A stretch of DNA of 12,773 nt from Bacillota bacterium (lineage in GTDB: Bacteria; Bacillota; Clostridia; Lachnospirales; Lachnospiraceae): assembly GCA_023414985.1 (NCBI GenBank), contig JAEZLY010000032.1, forward strand, positions 1-12,773. Reading direction: 5' to 3'. Positions 1 to 5,815 of the stretch are shown here, one piece after another; the stretch's first letter is position 1, and every line of letters begins with the position of its first letter. The translations under genes and the position numbers were made by a program. The notes below the pieces were generated by a model. That model made no database searches. It saw only the letters and a program-made list of their open reading frames with translations, and was not told the DNA's origin.

Positions 1-2
1 TC

Positions 3-569
3 TGTGTACCGTTCAATGCCAGCTATCAGATCAATGATTTAAAGCTCCCCTATACCTTCCTGATGGTGATCGGTTTTATCTTCAACCTTTACCGTATATA
101 TATTATGCCGAGGCTCGGCCGACTTGCAGATAAATACGGCATGGGAAGGCTGCTTCGATTTACCCTGCTTGCGCTGGGGCTGAACTTCTTGGCTGTTGCC
201 TTCACCATGCCGTTTAATGCATATCCGATGACCGTACTTGCCGCTTTCTGCAGCTCTACCGCATGGGCTTTTGTCGGTATCGGTTTATTTGGTATTCAGT
301 TGGATTTTTACCGTCAGGATAAACGAATGACCTGGCTCACACTGACCTCCTCTGTCGCAGGGCTCCTTGGCTTTCTGACCTCAATCGTCGGAGGAAGGCT
401 TCTGGATCTGCTCCAAAAGGCGGATCTGCATCTGTTCGGCTGGAAGATCTATGCTCAGCAGGTTCTGAATTTATTGGGTTTCCTTATCATCCTGCTCGCA
501 GTATGCTATATCCGCATGCGGATTGAGACGGAAAAGATCGACGTCAACCGCCAGGATGGCAGGGTATAA
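3..569 (+). CDS. MFS transporter, C-terminal part (5' end outside window)
   Basis: The frame is open from the first bases of the window, so the gene starts upstream and only about 188 C-terminal residues are seen. The fragment contains a string matching MFS motif A (GRLADKYGMGR, about residues 39-49 of the fragment) in a cytoplasmic loop between membrane helices. This is the position it takes between helices 8 and 9 of the second MFS half. Around it are four to five further hydrophobic segments, then a short basic/acidic cytoplasmic tail ending in NRQDGRV. The protein should be an integral membrane secondary transporter; the substrate cannot be read from this part. The ATG at 63 is internal, because the reading frame continues upstream of it with membrane-like sequence. 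The stop codon directly abuts the stop codon of the convergent gene, with no terminator hairpin between them. Confidence 0.85.
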   Translation, partial: CVPFNASYQINDLKLPYTFLMVIGFIFNLYRIYIMPRLGRLADKYGMGRLLRFTLLALGLNFLAVAFTMPFNAYPMTVLAAFCSSTAWAFVGIGLFGIQLDFYRQDKRMTWLTLTSSVAGLLGFLTSIVGGRLLDLLQKADLHLFGWKIYAQQVLNLLGFLIILLAVCYIRMRIETEKIDVNRQDGRV

Positions 570-2171
570 CTACTCATTTACGACCATTTCGCAGAGATAT
601 ACAGGGCCTGAGAACCCATCATTATAGTAATTGGTTCCATAAACGTTAAAGTTCTGAGTATTCATGGGAAGAATAAAGGAAACCGTATAAATTCCGTAAT
701 CCTCTGTCGGTAACTCCAGTGGTGCCGTAAGCTCGTTCCCGTCGACATCCTTGACGTAGGCAGCTGCTGTTGCATCTGCAAGCATATTATATTCTGCATC
801 CATTGGTAAAATCAGAAAATCATCCAGGCAAAAATAATTTCCCTTTTGTTCTGATTTCATTTTGATCTCGGCAACGAAAACACTGTTACCGTCTCCCAAA
901 TCGGTAATATTGATTTCATCCAGAAGAAAGCTGATCTTATTCTCCATGGTAACCTCTTGCTTTAAATCGAAAACCGTCTGCTCTCTGCCAATCACAAAGT
1001 AATTATAATTATTATAGCTTTCCTGCTGGCCCCCATCCTGTGTATCCTCCGGGGGAAGGAACAGATTGATCGTAACATAATAACTATCCTCGAGTTTCTG
1101 AGTAGATACTCCAAGCAGAATATCCCCTTGGGAGTAATAATCGATCTGCTCCCCGGCTTGCTGATTTTGACCATCGGTAATGCCTTCTTCATAAAGGAAG
1201 CCGCATTTCTCTTCCAGCAGTGTCTCATAGGCTGCTATTCCCATATAAAACTCATCTTCCGATCCCTCCGACGCAAACAGAAATTCATAGCATATGGAAT
1301 TCTCCTGCTCATAACGGTCATTCAGCATAAAGCGCCAATCGGAATCAATACTGATTACGTCAGGCAATTCCGTATAGGAAAAGTACTCATTATTTTGTAA
1401 CTCATCCTGATTCTCCCCAAAATAGCCTCCGGACTCTTCCGTATCATAATATACTCCGTTTGAAATATTCGAAGCTGTCCCTGAGCTCTCAGCCTGCCGA
1501 AAAGCTTCCACAAATACCGCAATATAGAAGGCGCCTAGCAGCAGTACAAATATGGTATAAAGAACCAGAAATACATAAAGAGGCCCCTTACTTCTTCTTT
1601 TGTACGCATTGGGAGGCAATGGCGGAGGAAGAGTTCCTCTGCCTCCCTGATAGGACTGAGTAGGATATGGTTGATTGGGATATGATTGGCCGGGATATGG
1701 CTGGTTCGGATACGGCTGGCCGGGATATGGCTGGTTCGGATACGGCTGGCCGGGAGAGGGCTGGTTCGGATACGGCTGAGTAGGATACGGTCGACTGGGA
1801 TATGGCTGGTTCGGATATGGCTGGTTCGGATACGGTTGATTAGAAGGGACCTGCTGATAAGCCGGATTAACGTTCCTCTGATACCCTGCCTGCTGGTTCA
1901 TTGGCTGTCCGCTCTGCCCCTGCTGTGCTTGAGGCCAGCTCTCCTGAGCCTGATGTTCCTGCTGCCCGGGATGCTCATTCCTCTGCTCCTCTTTCGGCTG
2001 CCTATTTATCTCAGGTCCATATTGAGCCTCATAAAATACATTTTGCGTCTGCTCGGTCTGTTCCTGTTTCGGAGGCTTGGAATTATTCTTAGCCTGTTCA
2101 TTAATGGTCCCGCAATTCGGGCAAAATGACTGGTCAATCTGTAACTCTCTTCCGCATGTTCTGCAAATCAT
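570..2171 (-). CDS. Zinc-ribbon, proline/glutamine-repeat, single-pass membrane protein of unknown function
   Basis: This 533-residue protein starts at the ATG at 2171, with GGGAGG about 8 nt upstream. An in-frame GTG at 2186 would put the start inside that ribosome binding site, so it is rejected. Order of parts: an N-terminal zinc ribbon with two CxxC pairs (C3/C6 and C17/C20); a Gln/Pro/Glu-rich low-complexity region; 13 five-residue repeats of the NQPYP type (residues 111-175); a basic stop-transfer-like stretch (KRRSKG); one membrane helix (about 197-222); and an acidic, Tyr/Asn-rich C-terminal part of about 310 residues. Positive residues before the helix suggest the zinc ribbon is cytoplasmic and the C-terminal part is outside. 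Zinc-ribbon plus single-TM proteins with a DUF4352-like or uncharacterised outer domain are common in Clostridia. I do not recognise this outer domain and assign no function. It has its own promoter. Confidence 0.88.
   Translation of the reverse strand: MICRTCGRELQIDQSFCPNCGTINEQAKNNSKPPKQEQTEQTQNVFYEAQYGPEINRQPKEEQRNEHPGQQEHQAQESWPQAQQGQSGQPMNQQAGYQRNVNPAYQQVPSNQPYPNQPYPNQPYPSRPYPTQPYPNQPSPGQPYPNQPYPGQPYPNQPYPGQSYPNQPYPTQSYQGGRGTLPPPLPPNAYKRRSKGPLYVFLVLYTIFVLLLGAFYIAVFVEAFRQAESSGTASNISNGVYYDTEESGGYFGENQDELQNNEYFSYTELPDVISIDSDWRFMLNDRYEQENSICYEFLFASEGSEDEFYMGIAAYETLLEEKCGFLYEEGITDGQNQQAGEQIDYYSQGDILLGVSTQKLEDSYYVTINLFLPPEDTQDGGQQESYNNYNYFVIGREQTVFDLKQEVTMENKISFLLDEINITDLGDGNSVFVAEIKMKSEQKGNYFCLDDFLILPMDAEYNMLADATAAAYVKDVDGNELTAPLELPTEDYGIYTVSFILPMNTQNFNVYGTNYYNDGFSGPVYLCEMVVNE
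1647..1841 (-). repeat. Thirteen 15-bp in-frame coding repeats, (NQPYP)n
   Basis: Thirteen consecutive 15-bp units encode pentapeptides of the form [N/G/T/S][Q/R][P/S][Y/S][P/Q]. Several neighbouring units are nearly identical at the DNA level, alternating NQPYP and GQPYP, which points to recent expansion by slippage or unequal exchange. The period is a multiple of three, so copy-number changes keep the frame. The repeat lengthens the linker between the zinc ribbon and the membrane helix. Confidence 0.93.
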
Positions 2172-2213
2172 GAAATATCCTCCCACCTTTGTAATGTATT
2201 ACCCTATTATTCC

Positions 2214-2241
2214 ATTATATATTACTTTCGGCACATTTCAA
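2214..2241 (-). promoter_or_regulatory. Promoter of the zinc-ribbon membrane protein gene
   Basis: Read on the minus strand, TTGAAA (2241-2236) and TATAAT (2219-2214) are separated by 16 bp. This gives a predicted start near 2207 and a leader of about 36 nt. The intergenic stretch 2172-2370 holds this promoter and the divergent one for the LDH2 gene; nothing else stands out in it. Confidence 0.6.
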
Positions 2242-2291
2242 ACCATATATTAGAGCATGGAAATAATTTACCATTTTCCGCGTCCCGGCTA

Positions 2292-2320
2292 TTGCTTCAC
2301 CGTGTCCGTTGGACTATAAT
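2292..2320 (+). promoter_or_regulatory. Promoter of the LDH2-family oxidoreductase gene
   Basis: TTGCTT (2292-2297) and a perfect TATAAT (2315-2320) are separated by 17 bp. The predicted start is near 2327, about 44 nt before the start codon. The -35 box matches consensus at four of six positions. Confidence 0.55.
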
Positions 2321-2370
2321 CAGAGTATGCTACCTTATTTCTTAATTCTTAAGTGCAAGGAGGTATATTT

Positions 2371-3477
2371 ATGGAGACAAGACCGTATATTTCATGGGAT
2401 TTGGTCGGGGATTTCATGACAGCTACCTTTGAAAAAATGGGTGTTCCCCACGAGGATGCCGTCATTTGTGCAGATGTCCTGATGGAAAGTGATCGAAGAG
2501 GCATCGAAAGTCACGGCTGCAATCGTTTTAAGGCAATCTATATTGACCGAATGCTGGAGGGAATCCAGAAGCCTGTCACCAATTTCGAAATTGTTCGGGA
2601 GACTCCCACGACCGCAGTGGTTGACGGCCATGACGGAATGGGTATGATCGTCGGTTACCGTTCTATGCAGCTGGCAATTGATAAGGCTAAAAAATACGGG
2701 ATGGGTATGGTTGCTGCACGCAACTCCACACATTATGGTATTGCCGGATATTATGCCACCATGGCTACCAATCAGGGTCTGATCGGTATCACCGGTACAA
2801 ATGCGCGTCCCTCCATTGCCCCCACCTTCGGAGTTGAGAATATGCTCGGAACCAATCCGCTGACCTTCGGTCTGCCTACGGATGAGGAATTCCCCTTTGT
2901 ACTTGACTGCGCAACCAGTATTACACAGCGTGGTAAGATTGAATACTACGCCCGCAACGGAAAAGATACACCTAAGGGAATGGTCATTGGACAGGATGGC
3001 TCGGCCATGACCGACAGTAAGCAGATTCTTACGGATCTCACCAAGGGTACTGCAGCTCTTGCACCTCTGGGCGGTATCGGAGAGGAGTTGGCGGGCTATA
3101 AGGGTTATGGTTATGCAACCGTTGTTGAGATCTTATCAGCCGCCTTACAAGCCGGCAATTATCTGAAGCTGTTATCAGGGATTGGAGAAGACGGCAAGAA
3201 GCAGTCTTATCATCTCGGACACTTCTTCCTGGCTATTGATCCGGAAGCCTTCATGGGATTGGACAGCTTTAAGGAAACCACCGGTAATATCCTTCGTGAT
3301 CTTCGCTCCTCCAAGCTGGCACCCGGCGAAGAGAAGATCTATACCGCCGGAGAGAAGGAATACCTGTGCTGGTTAGAACGAAAGGATAAGGGTGTGCCGA
3401 TCGGAGAGACGGTACAGAAGGAATTTATCGCGATCCGCGATCAGTTTAAGCTTCCTTTCAAGTTCCCATTTGAATAA
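2371..3477 (+). CDS. LDH2-family (malate/L-lactate dehydrogenase type) NAD(P)H-dependent oxidoreductase
   Basis: The start is the ATG at 2371, placed 7 nt after a perfect AAGGAGG (2357-2363); an in-frame GTG at 2353 precedes that site and is rejected. The 368-residue length fits the LDH2/MDH2 oxidoreductase family, which is unrelated to classical Rossmann-fold LDH. Family hallmarks are visible: RGIESHG (43-49), RNSTHYGIAGYY with the likely catalytic His121 (117-128), LGTNPLTFG (159-167) with the preceding TNARPS, and GYKGYGYATVVEILSAAL (242-259). Known members reduce 2-oxo acids or related compounds (2,3-diketo-L-gulonate, sulfopyruvate, ureidoglycolate/oxamate, delta-1-piperideine-2-carboxylate), so the exact substrate is open. 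It is a single-gene unit with its own promoter and terminator. The uronate-isomerase operon 1.3 kb away makes a sugar-acid-related substrate conceivable, but that is inference only. Confidence 0.9.
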   Translation: METRPYISWDLVGDFMTATFEKMGVPHEDAVICADVLMESDRRGIESHGCNRFKAIYIDRMLEGIQKPVTNFEIVRETPTTAVVDGHDGMGMIVGYRSMQLAIDKAKKYGMGMVAARNSTHYGIAGYYATMATNQGLIGITGTNARPSIAPTFGVENMLGTNPLTFGLPTDEEFPFVLDCATSITQRGKIEYYARNGKDTPKGMVIGQDGSAMTDSKQILTDLTKGTAALAPLGGIGEELAGYKGYGYATVVEILSAALQAGNYLKLLSGIGEDGKKQSYHLGHFFLAIDPEAFMGLDSFKETTGNILRDLRSSKLAPGEEKIYTAGEKEYLCWLERKDKGVPIGETVQKEFIAIRDQFKLPFKFPFE

Positions 3478-3490
3478 ATCATAATTTCAT

Positions 3491-3532
3491 ACAGGAGTGG
3501 AGACCGTATTGTGGTTTCCCCTCCTGTTTTTT
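3491..3532 (+). terminator. Intrinsic terminator of the LDH2 gene
   Basis: A stem of about 15 bp (3491-3505 with 3513-3527, one mismatch and one G-T pair, 7-nt loop) is followed by a run of T starting at 3527. It begins 13 nt after the LDH2 stop codon. Confidence 0.88.
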
Positions 3533-3575
3533 ATTCTTTTCTGATACAGACTCCGAATAAAATAGAAATCCTTGG

Positions 3576-3604
3576 TTGACATACGGCAAAGGCTACGTTA
3601 TAAT
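3576..3604 (+). promoter_or_regulatory. Perfect consensus sigma-A promoter of the S-component gene
   Basis: TTGACA (3576-3581), a 17-bp spacer and TATAAT (3599-3604) match the vegetative consensus at all twelve positions. The start is expected near 3611. Such a strong promoter in front of a small transporter subunit usually means that control is exerted after initiation, which fits the structured leader that follows. Confidence 0.85.
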
Positions 3605-3610
3605 TACTGC

Positions 3611-3706
3611 TGACAAGACAGCTATCAAGTCCGGTGTAAATTCTCACATTCCGACTTCAAGGCTGTCAAGGGAATAAGGATCAAACGTAGAAAGGGCAGA
3701 ATAATT
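3611..3706 (+). promoter_or_regulatory. Structured 5' leader, candidate cis-regulatory RNA
   Basis: The 96-nt leader folds by eye into a long imperfect hairpin. GACAGC (3617-3622) pairs with GCTGTC (3662-3667). After a 4x4 internal loop, AAGTC-GG-TGT (3627-3637, one bulged C) pairs with ACA-CC-GACTT (3646-3657, two bulged T), leaving an 8-nt loop. The loop bases ATTCT (3640-3644) are complementary to AGAAT (3698-3702), which lies between the weak ribosome binding site and the start codon, so a pseudoknot controlling translation is possible. It does not match the conserved cores of the FMN, cobalamin, TPP or THF riboswitches as I know them. The ligand, if any, is unknown. Confidence 0.4.
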
Positions 3707-4279
3707 ATGAACAATACTTCTAAAAATGTATTACTGTTATGTATCGGTGGTCTTCTCAGTGCAATTGGCATTATGATACCGATGGTCGCACCAAAGATTA
3801 TTATAGAACCGGCATCCTTTACGCTTGCCAGCCATGTCGCGGTATTTATCGCTATGTTCATCTCTCCGGTTATGGCGGTCTCAGTCGCCTTGCTCTCCGG
3901 GCTCGGCTTCCTGCTGGCAGGTTTTCCGCTCGTAGTCGTACTGCGTGCCTTATCCCATGTGATCTTTGCGGCATTGGGAGCATATCTGATTAAGAGAAAC
4001 AACTATATTCTATTGTCCCCAAAAACCATAGTACCCTTTGCACTGCTGATTTCTGCAGTTCATGCAATCTGTGAAGTGACCGTTACCAGCCTGTATTACT
4101 TCGGCACCGGTAAGACTACAACCACCTATTACATTCTGGGCTTAGTTGGTCTCGGAACTGTCATCCACAGTATGATAGATTTCTCCATCGCTACAGCAGT
4201 TTGGGTTCCACTGCAGCATGTGATCACCATCCCGGCCAATGCTAAGGTTAGAAAGGCACCAAGATTAAATACTCAATAG
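3707..4279 (+). CDS. Probable ECF transporter S component (substrate-binding membrane subunit)
   Basis: This 190-residue, very hydrophobic protein has five to six predicted membrane helices (about 7-27, 42-72, 74-95, 108-132 and 141-170) and a short basic tail. Size, topology and composition fit the S components of energy-coupling-factor importers. These bind a vitamin or other small molecule and share a common ATPase/T module encoded elsewhere in Firmicutes (group II). No ATPase or T-component gene is nearby, as expected for that group. The start is the first ATG after the promoter; the ribosome binding site is weak (AAAGGG, 10 nt upstream), which fits a regulated start. The substrate cannot be assigned by eye; a vitamin or nucleobase-like compound is possible. 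An uncharacterised small membrane protein of another family is the alternative. Confidence 0.6.
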   Translation: MNNTSKNVLLLCIGGLLSAIGIMIPMVAPKIIIEPASFTLASHVAVFIAMFISPVMAVSVALLSGLGFLLAGFPLVVVLRALSHVIFAALGAYLIKRNNYILLSPKTIVPFALLISAVHAICEVTVTSLYYFGTGKTTTTYYILGLVGLGTVIHSMIDFSIATAVWVPLQHVITIPANAKVRKAPRLNTQ

Positions 4280-4287
4280 ATTTCTTT

Positions 4288-4515
4288 TCAATTTAGTGGG
4301 GGTATTAAATAGAAAAGAAGAAAAAGAAGCTGTTTCAAAACGGTAAGACAACTTAAGGTCAGGACAATAGGTATCCTAACCTTAGCGGTTGACACGTATT
4401 TTGAAGCAGCTTCTTTTATAACGATCACCCATAAGGCAAAGGGCTCCCCGGTTACGATCAAATGGTCCGTCTCACCGAACTGGATAGCCCTGATAGGACT
4501 TTCTTTTTTCTTCAC
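4288..4515 (-). CDS. Small ORF of unknown function, possibly spurious or a gene remnant
   Basis: This 75-codon frame opens with GTG at 4515, preceded by GGAAGAG. The GTG overlaps, as GTGA, the stop of an eight-codon ORF that has a much better ribosome binding site. The first 35 codons use codons typical of the neighbouring genes; from about codon 34 the frame runs through the large hairpin at 4322-4417 and ends in a hydrophobic stretch derived from its T-rich flank. The string SPIRAIQFGE near the start resembles the N-terminal RxxQFGEGNFLRAF region of tagaturonate/fructuronate reductases (UxaB/UxuB), but the match stops there. A real small protein, a decayed gene start and a non-coding transcript are all possible. 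I do not recognise a family. Confidence 0.25.
   Translation of the reverse strand: MKKKESPIRAIQFGETDHLIVTGEPFALWVIVIKEAASKYVSTAKVRIPIVLTLSCLTVLKQLLFLLFYLIPPLN
4322..4417. terminator. Large two-tier hairpin, probable bidirectional terminator
   Basis: The outer arms (4322-4342 and 4395-4417) pair over 20 bp with one G-T pair and a 2-nt bulge. An inner stem (4354-4364 with 4374-4384) pairs over 10 of 11 positions around a 9-nt loop. On the minus strand the hairpin is followed by a long U-rich tract (4321 down to about 4303); on the plus strand the T run lies inside the arm. It starts 43 nt after the S-component stop codon, so it can end both that transcript and the small minus-strand transcript. 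A small inverted-repeat element is the alternative; no convincing target-site duplication is seen. Confidence 0.65.
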
Positions 4516-4538
4516 GATGCTCTTCCTGATTTATCCAT
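4512..4538 (-). CDS. Candidate 8-residue leader peptide (MDKSGRAS)
   Basis: The ATG at 4538 sits 7 nt after a strong AAGGAG (4551-4546 on the minus strand), downstream of a consensus-like minus-strand promoter. The frame closes after eight codons, and its TGA overlaps the GTG of the 75-codon frame. This is the arrangement of translational coupling, or of a reading frame broken by a small indel. Confidence 0.25.
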   Translation of the reverse strand: MDKSGRAS

Positions 4539-4581
4539 TCTCTCACTCCTTGACGATGTTATGTAAGTACTTTCATTTTCT

Positions 4582-4610
4582 ATATTACATTTCTCCTCGG
4601 ATTACGTCAA
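4582..4610 (-). promoter_or_regulatory. Minus-strand promoter of a small transcription unit
   Basis: Read on the minus strand, TTGACG (4610-4605) and TAATAT (4587-4582) are separated by 17 bp, giving a predicted start near 4575. Downstream lie AAGGAG, an ATG and the hairpin terminator, so the unit would be about 250-270 nt. The boxes ATGTAA (4561-4566) and TTACAT (4585-4590) flank the predicted start symmetrically and could be half-sites of a regulator. Confidence 0.5.
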
Positions 4611-4637
4611 TAGCATATCTATTTTTTGATATTTGTC

Positions 4638-4666
4638 TTGATATTACAGGTGTGGTGAGGTATAAT
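4638..4666 (+). promoter_or_regulatory. Promoter of the lacI-type regulator / uxaC operon
   Basis: TTGATA (4638-4643) and a perfect TATAAT (4661-4666) are separated by 17 bp. The predicted start is near 4673, leaving a leader of about 108 nt before the regulator gene. Confidence 0.7.
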
Positions 4667-4672
4667 CATTTC

Positions 4673-4686
4673 TGTAAGCATTTACA
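4673..4686 (+). promoter_or_regulatory. Palindromic operator at the lacI/uxaC start site (LacI-family or cre-like)
   Basis: TGTAAGCATTTACA has perfect five-base arms (TGTAA/TTACA). It covers the predicted transcription start, a classical position for repression. It resembles operators of the LacI/GalR family and deviates from the Gram-positive cre consensus mainly at the central CG. Autoregulation by the adjacent LacI-type protein is the simplest reading; CcpA binding is the alternative. Confidence 0.55.
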
Positions 4687-4780
4687 TACATTCATGGAAA
4701 AATCCGATAAAACAGCTTGTTCTTTCTGCCATACAGTAGCATGATGATAGTATCACTCTTCGTATAATGAGGTAATTGCA

Positions 4781-5791
4781 ATGAACATTTATGATATTTC
4801 AAAAAAAGCGGGTGTCTCTATCGCAACGGTATCGCGGGTCATCAATGGCAACTCTTATGTCAGTGCCGAGACAAAGCGAAAGGTGCTGGAGGTCATGAAG
4901 GAAAGCGGCTACACTCCGAATGCCTTTGCCAGAGGCTTGGGTCTGAATACGATGAAGACGGTCGGAATCATGTGTGCCGATTCCTCAGATCCTTATATCG
5001 CGAAAGCTGTCTTCCATATCGAACAGAAACTGAAAGCATATCATTATGACGCGCTGCTCTGCTGTACAGGCTTTGACCCGGAGGAAAAGGAGAAATATAT
5101 GAATCTGCTGCTCTCCAAGCGGACAGATGCGATCATATTGGTGGGTTCTAATTTTGTAGAAGCAGAGGAGGACAAAAACCGATATATCCGGCAGGCTGCT
5201 CTTGCTGTTCCGGTGATGATCATCAACGCTGCATTAAGCGGCGATAATATCTACAGCACACTCTGCGATGACAGACGGGCAGTCTATGACGCTACGGTTG
5301 CCCTTCAGAGTAGTGGTCATAAAGATATTCTTTTCCTTTATAATGCGAAAAGCTATAGCGGCAACAAGAAGCTGGAAGGATTTCTCGCCGCAAGAGGGGA
5401 GGCTGCCGAAGCTCCGATGGACCGGGAAGCCTATGTCCACTATCTCCCGGGCAATATCCATCAAGTGAAGCAGTATCTGGATAAGCTTTATGAGGAGGGC
5501 TTGAAATTTGATGCAATCCTTACGGCAGATGACAGCCTTGCCATCGGTGCCCTGAAATTCGCCAGAGATCACAAGCTATCCGTTCCGGAGGAATTCTCCA
5601 TTATCGGCTATAACAACTCCATCATAGCAGAATGCTGCGATCCGGAGCTCACCTCCATTGATAATAAGCTTGAAGCCGTATGTAATCATAGTGTAAATGC
5701 CCTGATGGGAGTTTTTCAGAATGAAGAGATACCGAATCGTACGGTATTCTCCGCAGAAATCGTCAAGCGGGGAACGACCCGGTTTGATTAA
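4781..5791 (+). CDS. LacI/GalR-family transcriptional regulator
   Basis: At 336 residues this is the standard length for the family. The N-terminal helix-turn-helix is clear (IYDISKKAGVSIATVSRVIN, residues 3-22), followed by the typical VSAETKRKVLEVMKESGYTPN and a hinge segment (FARGLGLNT, 49-57). The rest is a periplasmic-binding-protein-like effector domain, including ILTADDSLAIGALKFA and the late family stretch SIIGYNN. The ATG is preceded by GAGG at 8 nt. The gene is cotranscribed with uxaC, 24 nt downstream. The expected role is repression of this operon, relieved by a uronate or a catabolic intermediate; this is inference from gene context. The likely operator is the TGTAA-TTACA palindrome at the promoter. 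Confidence 0.95.
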   Translation: MNIYDISKKAGVSIATVSRVINGNSYVSAETKRKVLEVMKESGYTPNAFARGLGLNTMKTVGIMCADSSDPYIAKAVFHIEQKLKAYHYDALLCCTGFDPEEKEKYMNLLLSKRTDAIILVGSNFVEAEEDKNRYIRQAALAVPVMIINAALSGDNIYSTLCDDRRAVYDATVALQSSGHKDILFLYNAKSYSGNKKLEGFLAARGEAAEAPMDREAYVHYLPGNIHQVKQYLDKLYEEGLKFDAILTADDSLAIGALKFARDHKLSVPEEFSIIGYNNSIIAECCDPELTSIDNKLEAVCNHSVNALMGVFQNEEIPNRTVFSAEIVKRGTTRFD

Positions 5792-5815
5792 TTTATAGAA
5801 ACGAGGGAGCGAAGT

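Noticed and set aside
1647..1841. Regular short repeats considered as a CRISPR-like or binding-site array
   Set aside because: The units are contiguous, without spacers, exactly 15 bp long and in frame, encoding NQPYP-type pentapeptides; they are coding repeats.
1686..2129. 147-codon plus-strand frame antisense to the zinc-ribbon gene
   Set aside because: Its repetitive Arg/Ile/Leu sequence is the complement of the 15-bp coding repeats, and it has no start signals; it is a shadow of the real gene.
3627..3657. GGTGTAAATTC followed by CCGAC resembles part of the FMN (RFN) or cobalamin riboswitch core
   Set aside because: The flanking conserved blocks (GGCGGT and the closing helices of RFN; the B12-box region) are missing and the spacing differs, so only an unassigned structured leader is claimed.
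4313..4744. Plus-strand frame open for 144 codons across the hairpin and the AT-rich region, with an ATG at 4517
   Set aside because: It has no ribosome binding site at the ATG, runs through the hairpin, the promoter and the operator of the next operon, and has an unusual Phe/His/Cys-rich composition; it is taken as a chance open frame.
4763..4768. A second TATAAT just before the lacI-type gene
   Set aside because: There is no -35 box at 16-18 bp upstream, and it lies so close to the start codon that the ribosome binding site would be at or near the transcript's 5' end.
5234..5572. 112-codon minus-strand frame inside the LacI-type gene
   Set aside because: It lies fully antisense to a well-supported gene, with no ribosome binding site and no family resemblance.
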